Below are positions 8,318-16,002 of a DNA stretch of 20,121 nt, piece after piece. This DNA is from Lentisphaeria bacterium (GTDB lineage: Bacteria; Verrucomicrobiota; Lentisphaeria; Victivallales; UBA1829), in NCBI GenBank assembly GCA_003526375.1, contig DPDG01000033.1, positions 6,069 through 26,189 of the forward strand. The letters are read 5' to 3'. The translations under genes and the position numbers were made by a program. Position 1 is the stretch's first letter. Each line of letters starts with the position of its first letter. The notes below the pieces were generated by a model. It saw nothing but the letters and a program-made list of their open reading frames with translations, searched no databases and was not told where the DNA came from.

Positions 8318-10039
8318 ATGCAGAAAATCACAGACTGGCAGACAACCCCCAGAGGCGAAATCGGAATCGCATCGGATCACGGCGGATTTGAACTCAAAAA
8401 ACAGATTGCCGCATTTCTGGCGGAAACCGGCTTCACGCCCGTTGATTTCGGTCCGTTCGAGCTGGACCCCGCCGATGATTATCCGGATTTCGGCTCGCCG
8501 ATGGCGAAAGCCGTCTCCAAAGGCGAACTGGCAAGCGGTATCCTGCTCTGCCGTTCCGGGGTCGGAATGGGGATTGACGCGAACCGTTTTCACAATGTCC
8601 GCGCGGTTGTCGCATACTCAGCAAAAGTGGCGAAGGCGTCCCGCGAACACAACGTTTCCAACGTGCTGGTGATTCCTGCGGATTACCTTGATTTTGAAGC
8701 AATTAAAGAGATTATTCTGACATGGGTCTCCACTCCGTTCTCCAATGACCGGAGACATATCAACCGTCTTGAGAAACTTGAACGCCAGAGCTATGACGAT
8801 ATCGCCGCCGTCCGTTCCGCGGACCCCGAAATTGCCGCATGGATCGACAAGGAAGCGGAGCGCCAGAATGACGGCATCGAGCTGATTGCGTCCGAGAACT
8901 TCACCAGCACCGCGATCCGCGCAGCACAGGGTTCCGTCCTGACGAATAAGTATGCGGAAGGATATCCTGGAAGGCGCTACTACGGCGGATGCGAGTTCGT
9001 CGATGAAGTGGAAAAGATCGCGATCAAGCGCGCCTGCGAACTTTTCGGCGCGGAGGCCGCGAATGTCCAGCCGCACGCCGGAAGCCAGGCGAACATGGCG
9101 GTTTACTTCGCCCTGCTCAATCCCGGAGACACGGTTCTTGCCATGAGTCTTGACCACGGCGGGCATCTGACCCACGGACATCCGATGAACTTCTCCGGCA
9201 AGCTGTTCAATATCGTTCCCTACGGTGTTTCCCCTGAAACCGAAACGATTGATTATGATGAAGTGGAACGTCTTGCGATGGAGTGTAAACCGCGCATGAT
9301 CCTCGCCGGCGCATCCGCTTATCCGAGAGTCATTGATTTTGCGCGCCTGCGGCAGATTGCGGACAAGGCGAACGCCTATCTGTTTGTCGATATGGCACAT
9401 ATCGCCGGGCTGGTCGCCGCCGGAGTTCATCCGTCCCCGGTTCCCTACTGCGATGTCGTCACGACCACGACCCACAAAACCCTGCGCGGTCCCCGTTCCG
9501 GCCTGATTCTCTGCAAGGAGAAATACATCAAGGCGATCAATTCCAAGGTATTCCCCGGACTTCAGGGCGGTCCGCTCATGCACGTGATTGCGGCGAAAGC
9601 GATCTGCTTCAAGGAGGCGATGACTCCCGAATTCAAGGCGTATCAGCAGCAGCTTGTAAAAAATGCCGCCGTTCTCGCCCAGGCGCTGAAAGACAAAGGC
9701 TTCCGCATTGTCTCCGGCGGAACGGACAATCACCTGATGCTCGTTGACCTCCGTCCGAAACATGCGACGGGGAAAGAGGTCCAGATCGCCTGCGACAAGG
9801 CGCGCATCACCCTGAACAAGAACATGATTCCGTTCGATCCCGAAAAACCGATGATCACCAGCGGCGTCCGTATCGGAACCCCGGCAGTCACGACCCGTGG
9901 AATGAAAGAGGCGGAAATGCTCAGAATTGCCAATTTCATCGACCGCGCCGTTGCCGCGAAAGACGATGATGCGGCTCTTGCGAAGATCGCGGAAGAGGTC
10001 CGCGCCTTCACGAAGGCGTTCCCGCTTCCGCAGTTCTGA
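8318..10039 (+). CDS. rpiB-glyA: Fusion of ribose-5-phosphate isomerase B and serine hydroxymethyltransferase
   Basis: This is one 573-aa reading frame with AAGGA ahead of its start. Residues 1-156 are RpiB, which interconverts ribose-5-P and ribulose-5-P. They carry SDHGG (Asp20, His21), the catalytic cysteine Cys78 in CRSGVG, His111 in SREHN, and the phosphate-binding RRH at 145-147. Residues about 157-573 are GlyA, the PLP enzyme converting serine plus tetrahydrofolate to glycine plus methylene-THF. They carry LIASEN, DMAHIAGL (Asp358, His361) and the PLP lysine Lys387 in TTTTHKTLRGPR. The Asp-to-Lys spacing of 29 is the same as in E. coli GlyA (D200, K229). Both halves are near full length and joined without an obvious linker. 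No start codon with a ribosome site is evident at the junction. An oddity is Arg79, where E. coli RpiB has Gly after the cysteine. Confidence 0.93.
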   Translation: MQKITDWQTTPRGEIGIASDHGGFELKKQIAAFLAETGFTPVDFGPFELDPADDYPDFGSPMAKAVSKGELASGILLCRSGVGMGIDANRFHNVRAVVAYSAKVAKASREHNVSNVLVIPADYLDFEAIKEIILTWVSTPFSNDRRHINRLEKLERQSYDDIAAVRSADPEIAAWIDKEAERQNDGIELIASENFTSTAIRAAQGSVLTNKYAEGYPGRRYYGGCEFVDEVEKIAIKRACELFGAEAANVQPHAGSQANMAVYFALLNPGDTVLAMSLDHGGHLTHGHPMNFSGKLFNIVPYGVSPETETIDYDEVERLAMECKPRMILAGASAYPRVIDFARLRQIADKANAYLFVDMAHIAGLVAAGVHPSPVPYCDVVTTTTHKTLRGPRSGLILCKEKYIKAINSKVFPGLQGGPLMHVIAAKAICFKEAMTPEFKAYQQQLVKNAAVLAQALKDKGFRIVSGGTDNHLMLVDLRPKHATGKEVQIACDKARITLNKNMIPFDPEKPMITSGVRIGTPAVTTRGMKEAEMLRIANFIDRAVAAKDDDAALAKIAEEVRAFTKAFPLPQF

Positions 10040-10059
10040 ACGAAGGAGAATAGATCAAT

Positions 10060-11346
10060 ATGTTGGATATCAGACTGATACGTGAGAATCCGGAGCTTGT
10101 GAAAGAGAATATCCGGAAGAAGTTCCAGGACGGCAAGCTGGAGCTTGTCGACAAGGTTCTGGAACTGGATCAGCGCAACCGCGCCATCAAGACCGAAGTG
10201 GAACAGCTTCGCGCGAAACGCAATGCCGCTTCGAAGCAGATCGGTGCATTGATGGGGCAGAAGAAGCATGAAGAAGCCGAAGCAGTCAAAAAAGAGGTTG
10301 CGCAGGACGGCGACCGCATTGCCGAGTTAACCGCGGAACAGGCGAAAGTCGATGAAGAGATTCTGAAAGCCATGATGGTCATTCCGAACATCATCGATGC
10401 GTCCGTTCCGATTGGAAAAGATGACTCCGAGAATGTGGAGGTCCAGCGTTTCGGAGAGCCGAAAGTACCGGATTTCGAGATTCCGTATCATACGGAAATC
10501 ATGGAAAAGCTCGGCGGCCTGGATCTTGACAGCGCCCGCCGTGTCGCCGGAAACGGTTTTTATTACCTGATGGGGAAAATCGCGCTTCTTCATTCCGCGA
10601 TTCTGACCTATGCGCGCAACTTCATGGTGCAGCGCGGTTTCACCTACTGCATACCGCCGTTCATGATCCGCAGCAATGTGGTCTCCGGCGTGATGAGCTT
10701 TGCGGAAATGGATTCGATGATGTACAAGATCGAAGGAGAGGATCTCTTTCTGATCGGAACCAGCGAACACTCCATGATCGGCAAGTTCATCGATCAGATT
10801 CTGCCGGAGGATACGCTTCCGCTGACGTTGACGAGTTATTCTCCCTGTTTCCGCAAGGAGAAAGGCGCGCACGGTCTTGAGGAGCGCGGCGTCTACCGGA
10901 TTCATCAGTTCGAGAAACAGGAAATGATTGTCATCTGCAAACCGGAGGACAGCATGTACTGGTTCGATCAGCTCTGGAAGAACACGGTTGACTTTTTCCG
11001 TTCGATGGATATCCCGGTGCGGACGCTGGAATGTTGCTCCGGCGATCTTGCCGACTTGAAAGTGAAGTCGCTTGACGTTGAAGCATGGTCTCCGCGCCAG
11101 AAGAAATATTTCGAGGTCGGTTCCTGCTCGACGCTCGGCGATGCGCAGGCGCGCCGCCTGAAAATCCGCGTCAACGGCAAGGACGGCAGGAAATATTTTG
11201 CCCATACCTTGAACAATACGGTCGTGGCGCCGCCGCGTATGCTGATCGCGTTTCTGGAGAATCACCTGCAGGCGGACGGTTCCGTGAAGATTCCGGAAGT
11301 TTTGCGTCCCTATTGCGGCTTCGATGTGATCGAACCGGTGAAGTAA
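10060..11346 (+). CDS. serS: Seryl-tRNA synthetase
   Basis: This 428-aa class II synthetase charges tRNA-Ser. It begins MLDIRLIRENPELV, the usual SerRS N-terminus. Residues about 27-105 form the long antiparallel coiled-coil arm that contacts the tRNA. Motif 2 starts at Phe264-Arg265 (CFRKEKGAHG), followed by RIHQFEKQEM. The EVGSCSTLGDAQARR block corresponds to the family's E-x-SSCS-DFQARR. Motif 3 is NNTVVAPPR with Arg393. The segment LIGTSEHSM replaces the common bacterial PTAEV-type stretch. AAGGAGA precedes the start, and the gap to the fusion gene is 20 bases, so it is the last gene of that operon. Confidence 0.96.
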   Translation: MLDIRLIRENPELVKENIRKKFQDGKLELVDKVLELDQRNRAIKTEVEQLRAKRNAASKQIGALMGQKKHEEAEAVKKEVAQDGDRIAELTAEQAKVDEEILKAMMVIPNIIDASVPIGKDDSENVEVQRFGEPKVPDFEIPYHTEIMEKLGGLDLDSARRVAGNGFYYLMGKIALLHSAILTYARNFMVQRGFTYCIPPFMIRSNVVSGVMSFAEMDSMMYKIEGEDLFLIGTSEHSMIGKFIDQILPEDTLPLTLTSYSPCFRKEKGAHGLEERGVYRIHQFEKQEMIVICKPEDSMYWFDQLWKNTVDFFRSMDIPVRTLECCSGDLADLKVKSLDVEAWSPRQKKYFEVGSCSTLGDAQARRLKIRVNGKDGRKYFAHTLNNTVVAPPRMLIAFLENHLQADGSVKIPEVLRPYCGFDVIEPVK

Positions 11347-11351
11347 CCGGA

Positions 11352-11389
11352 ACAGGACCTGTAAGATTTCTCCTGCAGGTCCTGTTTTA
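11352..11389 (+). terminator. Strong intrinsic terminator after serS
   Basis: ACAGGACCTG (11352-11361) pairs perfectly with CAGGTCCTGT (11376-11385) across a 14-base loop, and the right arm runs into a TTTT tract. It is placed 5 bases after the serS stop codon. On the - strand it lacks a T run, so it is mainly a + strand terminator. Confidence 0.88.
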
Positions 11390-11581
11390 ATCTTATCAGT
11401 TTTCGCCGCGGCAAATACCGGAAACTTCTCTCTGCATCTTTTGCAATGCAGGGCGGTTGTGCGAGGTATGTATCAGGCAAGAGTTGCCGCCCGCGGTATC
11501 CGGGAAAAGCAGAGATTTTTCAGCGGATGTTTCCTGTTCCGTAAATAATTCTGTTTGCCTTATGATTCCCCGGCTGATCTT

Positions 11582-13774
11582 TTATTCTTTTACAAGAAAC
11601 AGCCGTTTCACGTCAATTGGATCTGCCTGACTGTTTCCGACAGGGGCGCAGAAAAAGTATTCTCCTGTGGAATGAAATTCATGGCATCCGAGATCGACCA
11701 GCTGAAAATCCTTGCCCGCAACTGTTGAAAGCGGATACCGTCTGGCTGTATTCTTTCCGGATGCCTTGTCATAAATTCCCGCCTGAAATGCAAATCCTTT
11801 CTGTTCCGGCATTCCTCCGGTGCGCATCTCGGCAAAGAGGCGCCAGCGGCCTTGCAATTGTGTTCTCATGGCAAGATCCGGAAACTGGATCAGCCAGCTT
11901 TTATGATCTGCACGCATCCGGATGAAATCAGGATAACGTTTCGTTCTGATATTATTTTCATAGGCAGTGATTTCTTCCGGTTCAATTATGATAAGACGTT
12001 CGGGGGAAATCCCTTGGATTTTTTGGGGAAGCTGCCGCGAATATTTTTCTTTTCTGCCGGAATAAAGGATGGAAAGACTTGTTTTCAGACGGTCGAGATT
12101 TTCCCCTTCTCCATAATAATGGTCATGGGATGTCCGCCGAATGAAATCGTCAAGTATGGATTGGGGAATCTCCCTGCCGGCGGCATAACGGCGTGGAGTT
12201 TCCGGATGAAGGAGGAAGGCAAAATCAATGGCGATTTTGGCGGTCCGGACCCGTTGTGCATATTTTCCCTGTGAAACTGCGGCAGCCTGCATCATCAGTT
12301 CCCGTGCCTGCTCCATTGTATTATAGGACAGCCATTCAGAGATGGGTGTAGACCATGACAGTTTAAATTCCGGCTTTTGTTTTGCATAGTCGATTTTCAT
12401 CAGGTTCAGATATTCGTGAAGCAAGGGAGCCGCGTCCCTGCCGTAGTAGCCTTGCAGGAATTCGTCGATCAGAGTCTTTTCATCCAGATCGGGATTCCAG
12501 AGAAGTTTGCTGTTGACATAAGCCCGGAGCGGGGCAAAATCGCTGTTTTCGTTTCCGCCAGCCTGATTGAATACGGCGATTACTCCGTGATCCCGGAAAA
12601 ATCTCAAATTGATTCCATGGTTTCCCCAGTTGGGATTTGGAATCAGATAATTTCCGAACAGTGAAACATAATTCCAGACCATCAGGCGGTTTGTCAGTTT
12701 GCTCCATGTTGTCAGGGCATCGCGGAAGTTTGAATTTGCAGGGCTGTTCAATGGTTGCCCATAGTCACAGTTATCTGCGCAAAGACGGACTATGACATTA
12801 TGCCGCGGGCGGATATTCTGTGGCGGTTTGACAGAGTACGCATATGCCAGTGTTTCAAAGAACACTCCGGGAAATTCATGTTCCAGTGAGGCTGCAATCT
12901 CATTCAGGCAATCAATCAGAATACCGGATTGCGTATTTCCGTAACGTCCGGCGAGAAGATTGCATTCCCGGCAGCGGCAATAATCATTATTGTCATCCTG
13001 ACTGACGGAGATGATCTTTGCAGAAGGTTTTTCCCTGAGAAGTTTCCGGATATTTCTGATCAGTTCCTGGCGCATATTGCGGTTGGACAGACAGAGCTGA
13101 TTGCCTACGGGATGGCGGATGCCATTGATTTCCGAATAATATTCCGGATGCTGTCTGCCGTATTTTTCCGGCGGCATCAGGCGTGCGAATGTATGGCAGA
13201 AGCCGAGGATTGTTTCATGACCTCCCCACTCAACCGTGGTTTTCTGCCAGTGTCCATTGACTTTGCGCTTTGCCGCAAAAGCACTGTCAAGGCGCAGCGA
13301 TGGAAAAGGAACCTCCCGGACAATGAAACTTGGGGCATACCGGAGATCAAGGTGCATGGGAAGATTGAATTTTTCAGGATAGACCGTTTCATCCGGAGCA
13401 AAGAAACGCATCCCGCAAATGTCTTCCAGAAAGGTGTAAACGGCATACAGCGTCCCCCGTGGACGGTCGCCCGTAAGGTAAAAATCATTCCCGATCCGCC
13501 GTAAGAGTATTTCATCAGGTTTGAGTGTCCTGAAGTCTGAAATCCCAAGTTTCTGAGCAATGCCCGGTGTCTGTCCAAGATAAAAAGTGTATCCGGCGCC
13601 GCAGTTGCCGGAAGAAATAATCGAAACAGGCTGTTTTGCAAGCCTGGAAAGATATTTCCGTAATTCCGCCGCTGCTGTTTTTTCTGCCGGAACGGCGTCT
13701 GGCGGCAGAACAATTGCGATATCTGCCGCATTAAGGGTGAACAGAGAAAAAAGAAGAAAAATAATTTTTTTCAT
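11582..13774 (-). CDS. Exported DUF4838 family protein with GH67-like N-terminal domain
   Basis: This is a 730-aa protein. The frame is open to 13915, but that part overlaps the preceding pseudopilin gene. I start at ATG 13774, which has AAAGGAACC 8 bases upstream and gives a signal peptide (MKKIIFLLFSLFTLNA, cut near residue 16). Residues about 18-135 resemble the non-catalytic N-terminal domain of alpha-glucuronidase-type glycosidases (AAAELRKYLSRL, then RGTLYAVYTFLEDICGMRFFAPDE). The central part, about 150-430, matches my knowledge of DUF4838: ISVSQDDNNDYCRCREC with Cys266, Cys268 and Cys271, then the segment ending near FNQAGG. The C-terminal 200 residues look like a beta-sandwich. It is probably a glycan-active exported protein; its activity is unknown. 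It is the last gene of the regulator-pseudopilin-DUF4838 unit, 19 bases after the pseudopilin stop. Confidence 0.82.
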   Translation of the reverse strand: MKKIIFLLFSLFTLNAADIAIVLPPDAVPAEKTAAAELRKYLSRLAKQPVSIISSGNCGAGYTFYLGQTPGIAQKLGISDFRTLKPDEILLRRIGNDFYLTGDRPRGTLYAVYTFLEDICGMRFFAPDETVYPEKFNLPMHLDLRYAPSFIVREVPFPSLRLDSAFAAKRKVNGHWQKTTVEWGGHETILGFCHTFARLMPPEKYGRQHPEYYSEINGIRHPVGNQLCLSNRNMRQELIRNIRKLLREKPSAKIISVSQDDNNDYCRCRECNLLAGRYGNTQSGILIDCLNEIAASLEHEFPGVFFETLAYAYSVKPPQNIRPRHNVIVRLCADNCDYGQPLNSPANSNFRDALTTWSKLTNRLMVWNYVSLFGNYLIPNPNWGNHGINLRFFRDHGVIAVFNQAGGNENSDFAPLRAYVNSKLLWNPDLDEKTLIDEFLQGYYGRDAAPLLHEYLNLMKIDYAKQKPEFKLSWSTPISEWLSYNTMEQARELMMQAAAVSQGKYAQRVRTAKIAIDFAFLLHPETPRRYAAGREIPQSILDDFIRRTSHDHYYGEGENLDRLKTSLSILYSGRKEKYSRQLPQKIQGISPERLIIIEPEEITAYENNIRTKRYPDFIRMRADHKSWLIQFPDLAMRTQLQGRWRLFAEMRTGGMPEQKGFAFQAGIYDKASGKNTARRYPLSTVAGKDFQLVDLGCHEFHSTGEYFFCAPVGNSQADPIDVKRLFLVKE

Positions 13775-13793
13775 GATATGGTTCCTTTTTTTG

Positions 13794-14555
13794 TTACCAT
13801 TGAACTGTTGTTTCATCCCATTTCCTGTAAGGGAAATAGCTGTAAGGCTGACACCATGCCCGCCAGTCGCCGTAGACGGAATACATATTGACTGCCGCTG
13901 CATGTCCGTCAGCATAGAGGTGCTGATTGCGCCGGTTGTGGGGATGAGAGAGATTGTCTATATCGCTGGACGCAGTAACGAGTGTGATGCGTTCCCCTTC
14001 CTTTATTCCTTCCATTAAGGTAACGAATACACTCGGGTATTTTGCATTTGCCAGTTTGCGCGGATGATACCCGGCATACCCCTTTTTGACGTAGTCAAGA
14101 TCGCCTAAACGTCTGTTATAGGTATAGGTCGTATTCCGTTCCCCGTTTTCATCAGGCGGCACTTTCGATTCAAGAACCGGACAAATCAAAGATTTCGAGG
14201 CTTTGCTGATCTTCTGCCAGGAGGTGCGCCCCAGCATTGGATTGATCGCCTGAAGCCAGGAACGGACGAGTATTTCTCCATCTTTCATCTGCCCGTAGGC
14301 AATGGGCATGTAATCGGTATAATCCTGTGCATAAAACATGAACAGTTTTCCTGTTTCCCGCTGATTGTTCAGGCAGAAGATGGCATATCCTTTATCCCGT
14401 GCCTTTCCCAGTGCGGGAAGCAGCATTGCCGCAAGAATTGCGATGATCGCTATAACGATCAGCAATTCTATCAATGTAAAACACACTGCATGATTCCTGC
14501 GGCTGACCGTCCGGCTGCCATACTCCCCGCTCCCTCTCTTTCTGCACATCATCAT
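13794..14555 (-). CDS. Prepilin-like protein with H-X9-DG tail
   Basis: This is a 253-aa pseudopilin-like protein. It has an unusually long basic leader of 25 residues, then FTLIELLIVIAII starting at Phe26 with the conserved Glu30. The residue before the cleavage site is Cys, not Gly. The hydrophobic helix runs to about residue 48 and ends LLPALGKAR. The C-terminal HNRRNQHLYADGH segment has exactly nine residues between His and Asp-Gly, the H-X9-DG signature. The start at 14555 is supported by GGAGGAGAGG just upstream, although the Met-Met-Met start leaves a small ambiguity. It is preceded by the GntR-type regulator (14-base gap) and followed by the DUF4838 gene, mirroring the pseudopilin-glycosidase order at the left end of the window. 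Confidence 0.87.
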   Translation of the reverse strand: MMMCRKRGSGEYGSRTVSRRNHAVCFTLIELLIVIAIIAILAAMLLPALGKARDKGYAIFCLNNQRETGKLFMFYAQDYTDYMPIAYGQMKDGEILVRSWLQAINPMLGRTSWQKISKASKSLICPVLESKVPPDENGERNTTYTYNRRLGDLDYVKKGYAGYHPRKLANAKYPSVFVTLMEGIKEGERITLVTASSDIDNLSHPHNRRNQHLYADGHAAAVNMYSVYGDWRAWCQPYSYFPYRKWDETTVQW

Positions 14556-14569
14556 GTTTCCTCTCCTCC

Positions 14570-15604
14570 TTATTTTGATTCCGTTTGATGGTAGTAAACT
14601 TTTCCCGCATCAAGTTTTCCCTCTTTCATGGCGCCCATCAGGAGCGATACTCCGATAGAGGCGAACTCGCTTAAATTGCTGTCATAGAAAATCGGGTCTT
14701 TTGCCGGATAACGCATCTGAAACTGCAGGTTGCGCATGATGACTGCGCGCGGCAGTTTTTCCGGCGGAAGCGAAACCGCCAGTCTGGAAGTGACCGCCAG
14801 TGCCAGAATGTCATCCATATAGATGATCCAGTCATGACGTTCTCTGTCCGGCATACGGAGGATTTCATCCGCGATTTTTTCCGCATCCGGAATACTGCTC
14901 CCGGCATAGATTTTTTTGTCATGCCCGAACGCCTCCTGAAAATGATCCTGCACACATTTCAAGACACTCGGCTGGCATATGAGCGCAGGACGCCGCGGAT
15001 TTTCCCGTTTGAGCCGGATTCCGATCTCGCGCATAGTCCTTGCCTGATCGTAGACGACCCCATTGGGAGCAATGCCGCCGAGGGAACCGACGAACACCAG
15101 CGGCACTTTTTTACTGCGGATGAATTTCAACGACTGCATACTGAAATCGTCCAGGTGGATCAGTCCCTGAAGCTCCTGATTTTCGAGACTTCTGCGCAGT
15201 CCGGGAAAATCGTCTATCTGGAAAAAAATGCCTTTCCTCTCGGTCTCTTTCTGATAACGGAACAGCCGGATCATACATCCCTCCTCGACGAGACGCATTT
15301 GAAGCGCCGTCAGGATACAACTGTAATAGAGACTGTTTTCCGCATGGCGCATGGTGATCCCGATGGTGCGCCCCGCGTGCCCGTCCGCATTGGGGTCGAT
15401 GACGAAGACGCCGACTTTATCCCGCACTTCCAAAACGCCGTCGTCTTTCAGCTCGTTGATTGCGGCGCTGATGGTAGCGGTGCCGAACTTGAATGTCTTG
15501 CGCAGAAAGTCCTGCGGAGGCAGTCTGTCTCCCCGCTTCATCTGCTGATCGCGTATGTATCGGACAAGCAGGGATTTTGCCTGTTCTGTCTTTCTCTCCG
15601 TCAT
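14570..15604 (-). CDS. GntR-type DNA-binding regulator with LacI-like ligand domain
   Basis: This is a 344-aa transcription factor. Residues about 5-70 form a GntR-type winged helix: KRGDRLPPQDFLRKTF, ATISAAINELKDDGVLEV and a KVGVFVI wing. Residues about 79-344 look like a periplasmic-binding-protein/LacI-type sensor, opening with RTIGITMRHAENSLYYSCIL. This chimeric layout is that of AraR-like sugar regulators. I chose ATG 15604 because GAGAGGTG lies just upstream and because a near-consensus promoter (15648-15675) falls inside the longer open frame, so the extension to 15877 cannot be translated from it. It heads the operon containing the pseudopilin and DUF4838 genes and likely controls it in response to a sugar, perhaps with self-regulation. 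Confidence 0.85.
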   Translation of the reverse strand: MTERKTEQAKSLLVRYIRDQQMKRGDRLPPQDFLRKTFKFGTATISAAINELKDDGVLEVRDKVGVFVIDPNADGHAGRTIGITMRHAENSLYYSCILTALQMRLVEEGCMIRLFRYQKETERKGIFFQIDDFPGLRRSLENQELQGLIHLDDFSMQSLKFIRSKKVPLVFVGSLGGIAPNGVVYDQARTMREIGIRLKRENPRRPALICQPSVLKCVQDHFQEAFGHDKKIYAGSSIPDAEKIADEILRMPDRERHDWIIYMDDILALAVTSRLAVSLPPEKLPRAVIMRNLQFQMRYPAKDPIFYDSNLSEFASIGVSLLMGAMKEGKLDAGKVYYHQTESK

Positions 15605-15631
15605 GAAAGCACCTCTCTCTAAAAACAAAAA

Positions 15632-15643
15632 ACAGTTTACAGT
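15632..15643. promoter_or_regulatory. Direct repeat near regulator transcription start
   Basis: ACAGT-TT-ACAGT sits where transcription from the - strand promoter at 15648-15675 should begin. It is a candidate site for autoregulation by the GntR-type protein. It is short and could be coincidental. Confidence 0.25.
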
Positions 15644-15647
15644 ATTT

Positions 15648-15675
15648 ATTATAAGCAGAAATGGCGAATTGTCAA
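15648..15675 (-). promoter_or_regulatory. Consensus sigma-70 promoter of the GntR-regulator operon
   Basis: Read on the - strand, TTGACA (15675-15670), a 16-base spacer and TATAAT (15653-15648) are both perfect hexamers. Transcription should start near 15641, giving a leader of about 37 bases before ATG 15604. Such a strong core promoter fits a gene set held off by a repressor. Confidence 0.8.
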
Positions 15676-15865
15676 GAGTGAAAAGGAAGAAATGAAGATT
15701 TTTTTCAAAAAAAACGGAACACTCGATGAAAAAGGCAGAAACGCCGGGGGTGTTTTGACGGATCGTTATTTCCGTCTGCCGCATAGCTTGCCCATGCTCA
15801 AACGTTTTCATGACATCGAAGCACCGGCTCACTGCAACTGATGCAAAAGAGAAAAAAATCAACAA

Positions 15866-15883
15866 AATTAGTTTCAACTAATT
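15866..15883. promoter_or_regulatory. Operator-like palindrome 1 upstream of metal operon
   Basis: AATTAGTT-TC-AACTAATT is a perfect 8-bp inverted repeat with a 2-bp centre, and its last two bases are the first two of the -35 hexamer TTGACA. The TTAG...CTAA outer half-sites resemble DtxR/IdeR-class operators. The fourth gene of the downstream operon encodes a DtxR/MntR-family regulator, so it is the obvious candidate to bind. Binding is inferred. Confidence 0.72.
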
Positions 15884-15909
15884 GACATTTTCTTTTTTTC
15901 TGCTATGGT
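15882..15909 (+). promoter_or_regulatory. Promoter of the DUF3793-flavodoxin operon
   Basis: The elements are a perfect -35 TTGACA (15882-15887), a 16-base spacer, and TATGGT (15904-15909) preceded by TGC, an extended -10 element. The predicted start is near 15916. Palindrome 1 overlaps the -35, so a bound repressor would block polymerase. Confidence 0.65.
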
Positions 15910-15928
15910 ATCTTCCGGGAAACAGATC

Positions 15929-15954
15929 AAAGTCCGTTGCCGGCGGACTTTTTT
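15929..15954 (+). terminator. Terminator-like hairpin in the operon leader (possible attenuator)
   Basis: AAAGTCCG (15929-15936) pairs perfectly with CGGACTTT (15944-15951) around a 7-base loop, and the right arm runs into six consecutive T residues (15949-15954). This has the form of an intrinsic terminator, yet lies only about 13 bases after the predicted start and about 50 bases before the first gene. It could attenuate the operon or end a very short RNA. Confidence 0.5.
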
Positions 15955-15964
15955 CAGAACAATT

Positions 15965-15984
15965 AAATTAGATTTAACTAATTT
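15965..15984. promoter_or_regulatory. Operator-like palindrome 2 just before the first ribosome site
   Basis: AATTAGAT-TT-AACTAATT (15966-15983, plus a flanking A-T pair) is the same sequence as palindrome 1 except for one arm base and the 2-bp centre. It starts exactly 100 bp after palindrome 1 and ends two bases before the GAAGG ribosome site (15987-15991). It may act as a second operator, a roadblock or a looping partner. Confidence 0.65.
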
Positions 15985-16002
15985 TTGAAGGTTTTTCTCT
16001 CG

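Noticed and set aside
11390..11581. Gap between the serS terminator and the DUF4838 stop, checked for RNA genes or small ORFs
   Set aside because: Only a short CTGCAT...ATGCAG inverted repeat is visible. There is no tRNA shape, no start with a ribosome site and no repeat array.
13775..13915. N-terminal extension of the DUF4838 gene
   Set aside because: It would overlap the end of the pseudopilin gene. The internal ATG has a ribosome site and an immediate signal peptide.
15605..15877. N-terminal extension of the GntR-type regulator
   Set aside because: The region contains the consensus promoter and reads Phe-rich with no helix-turn-helix content. A ribosome site supports ATG 15604.
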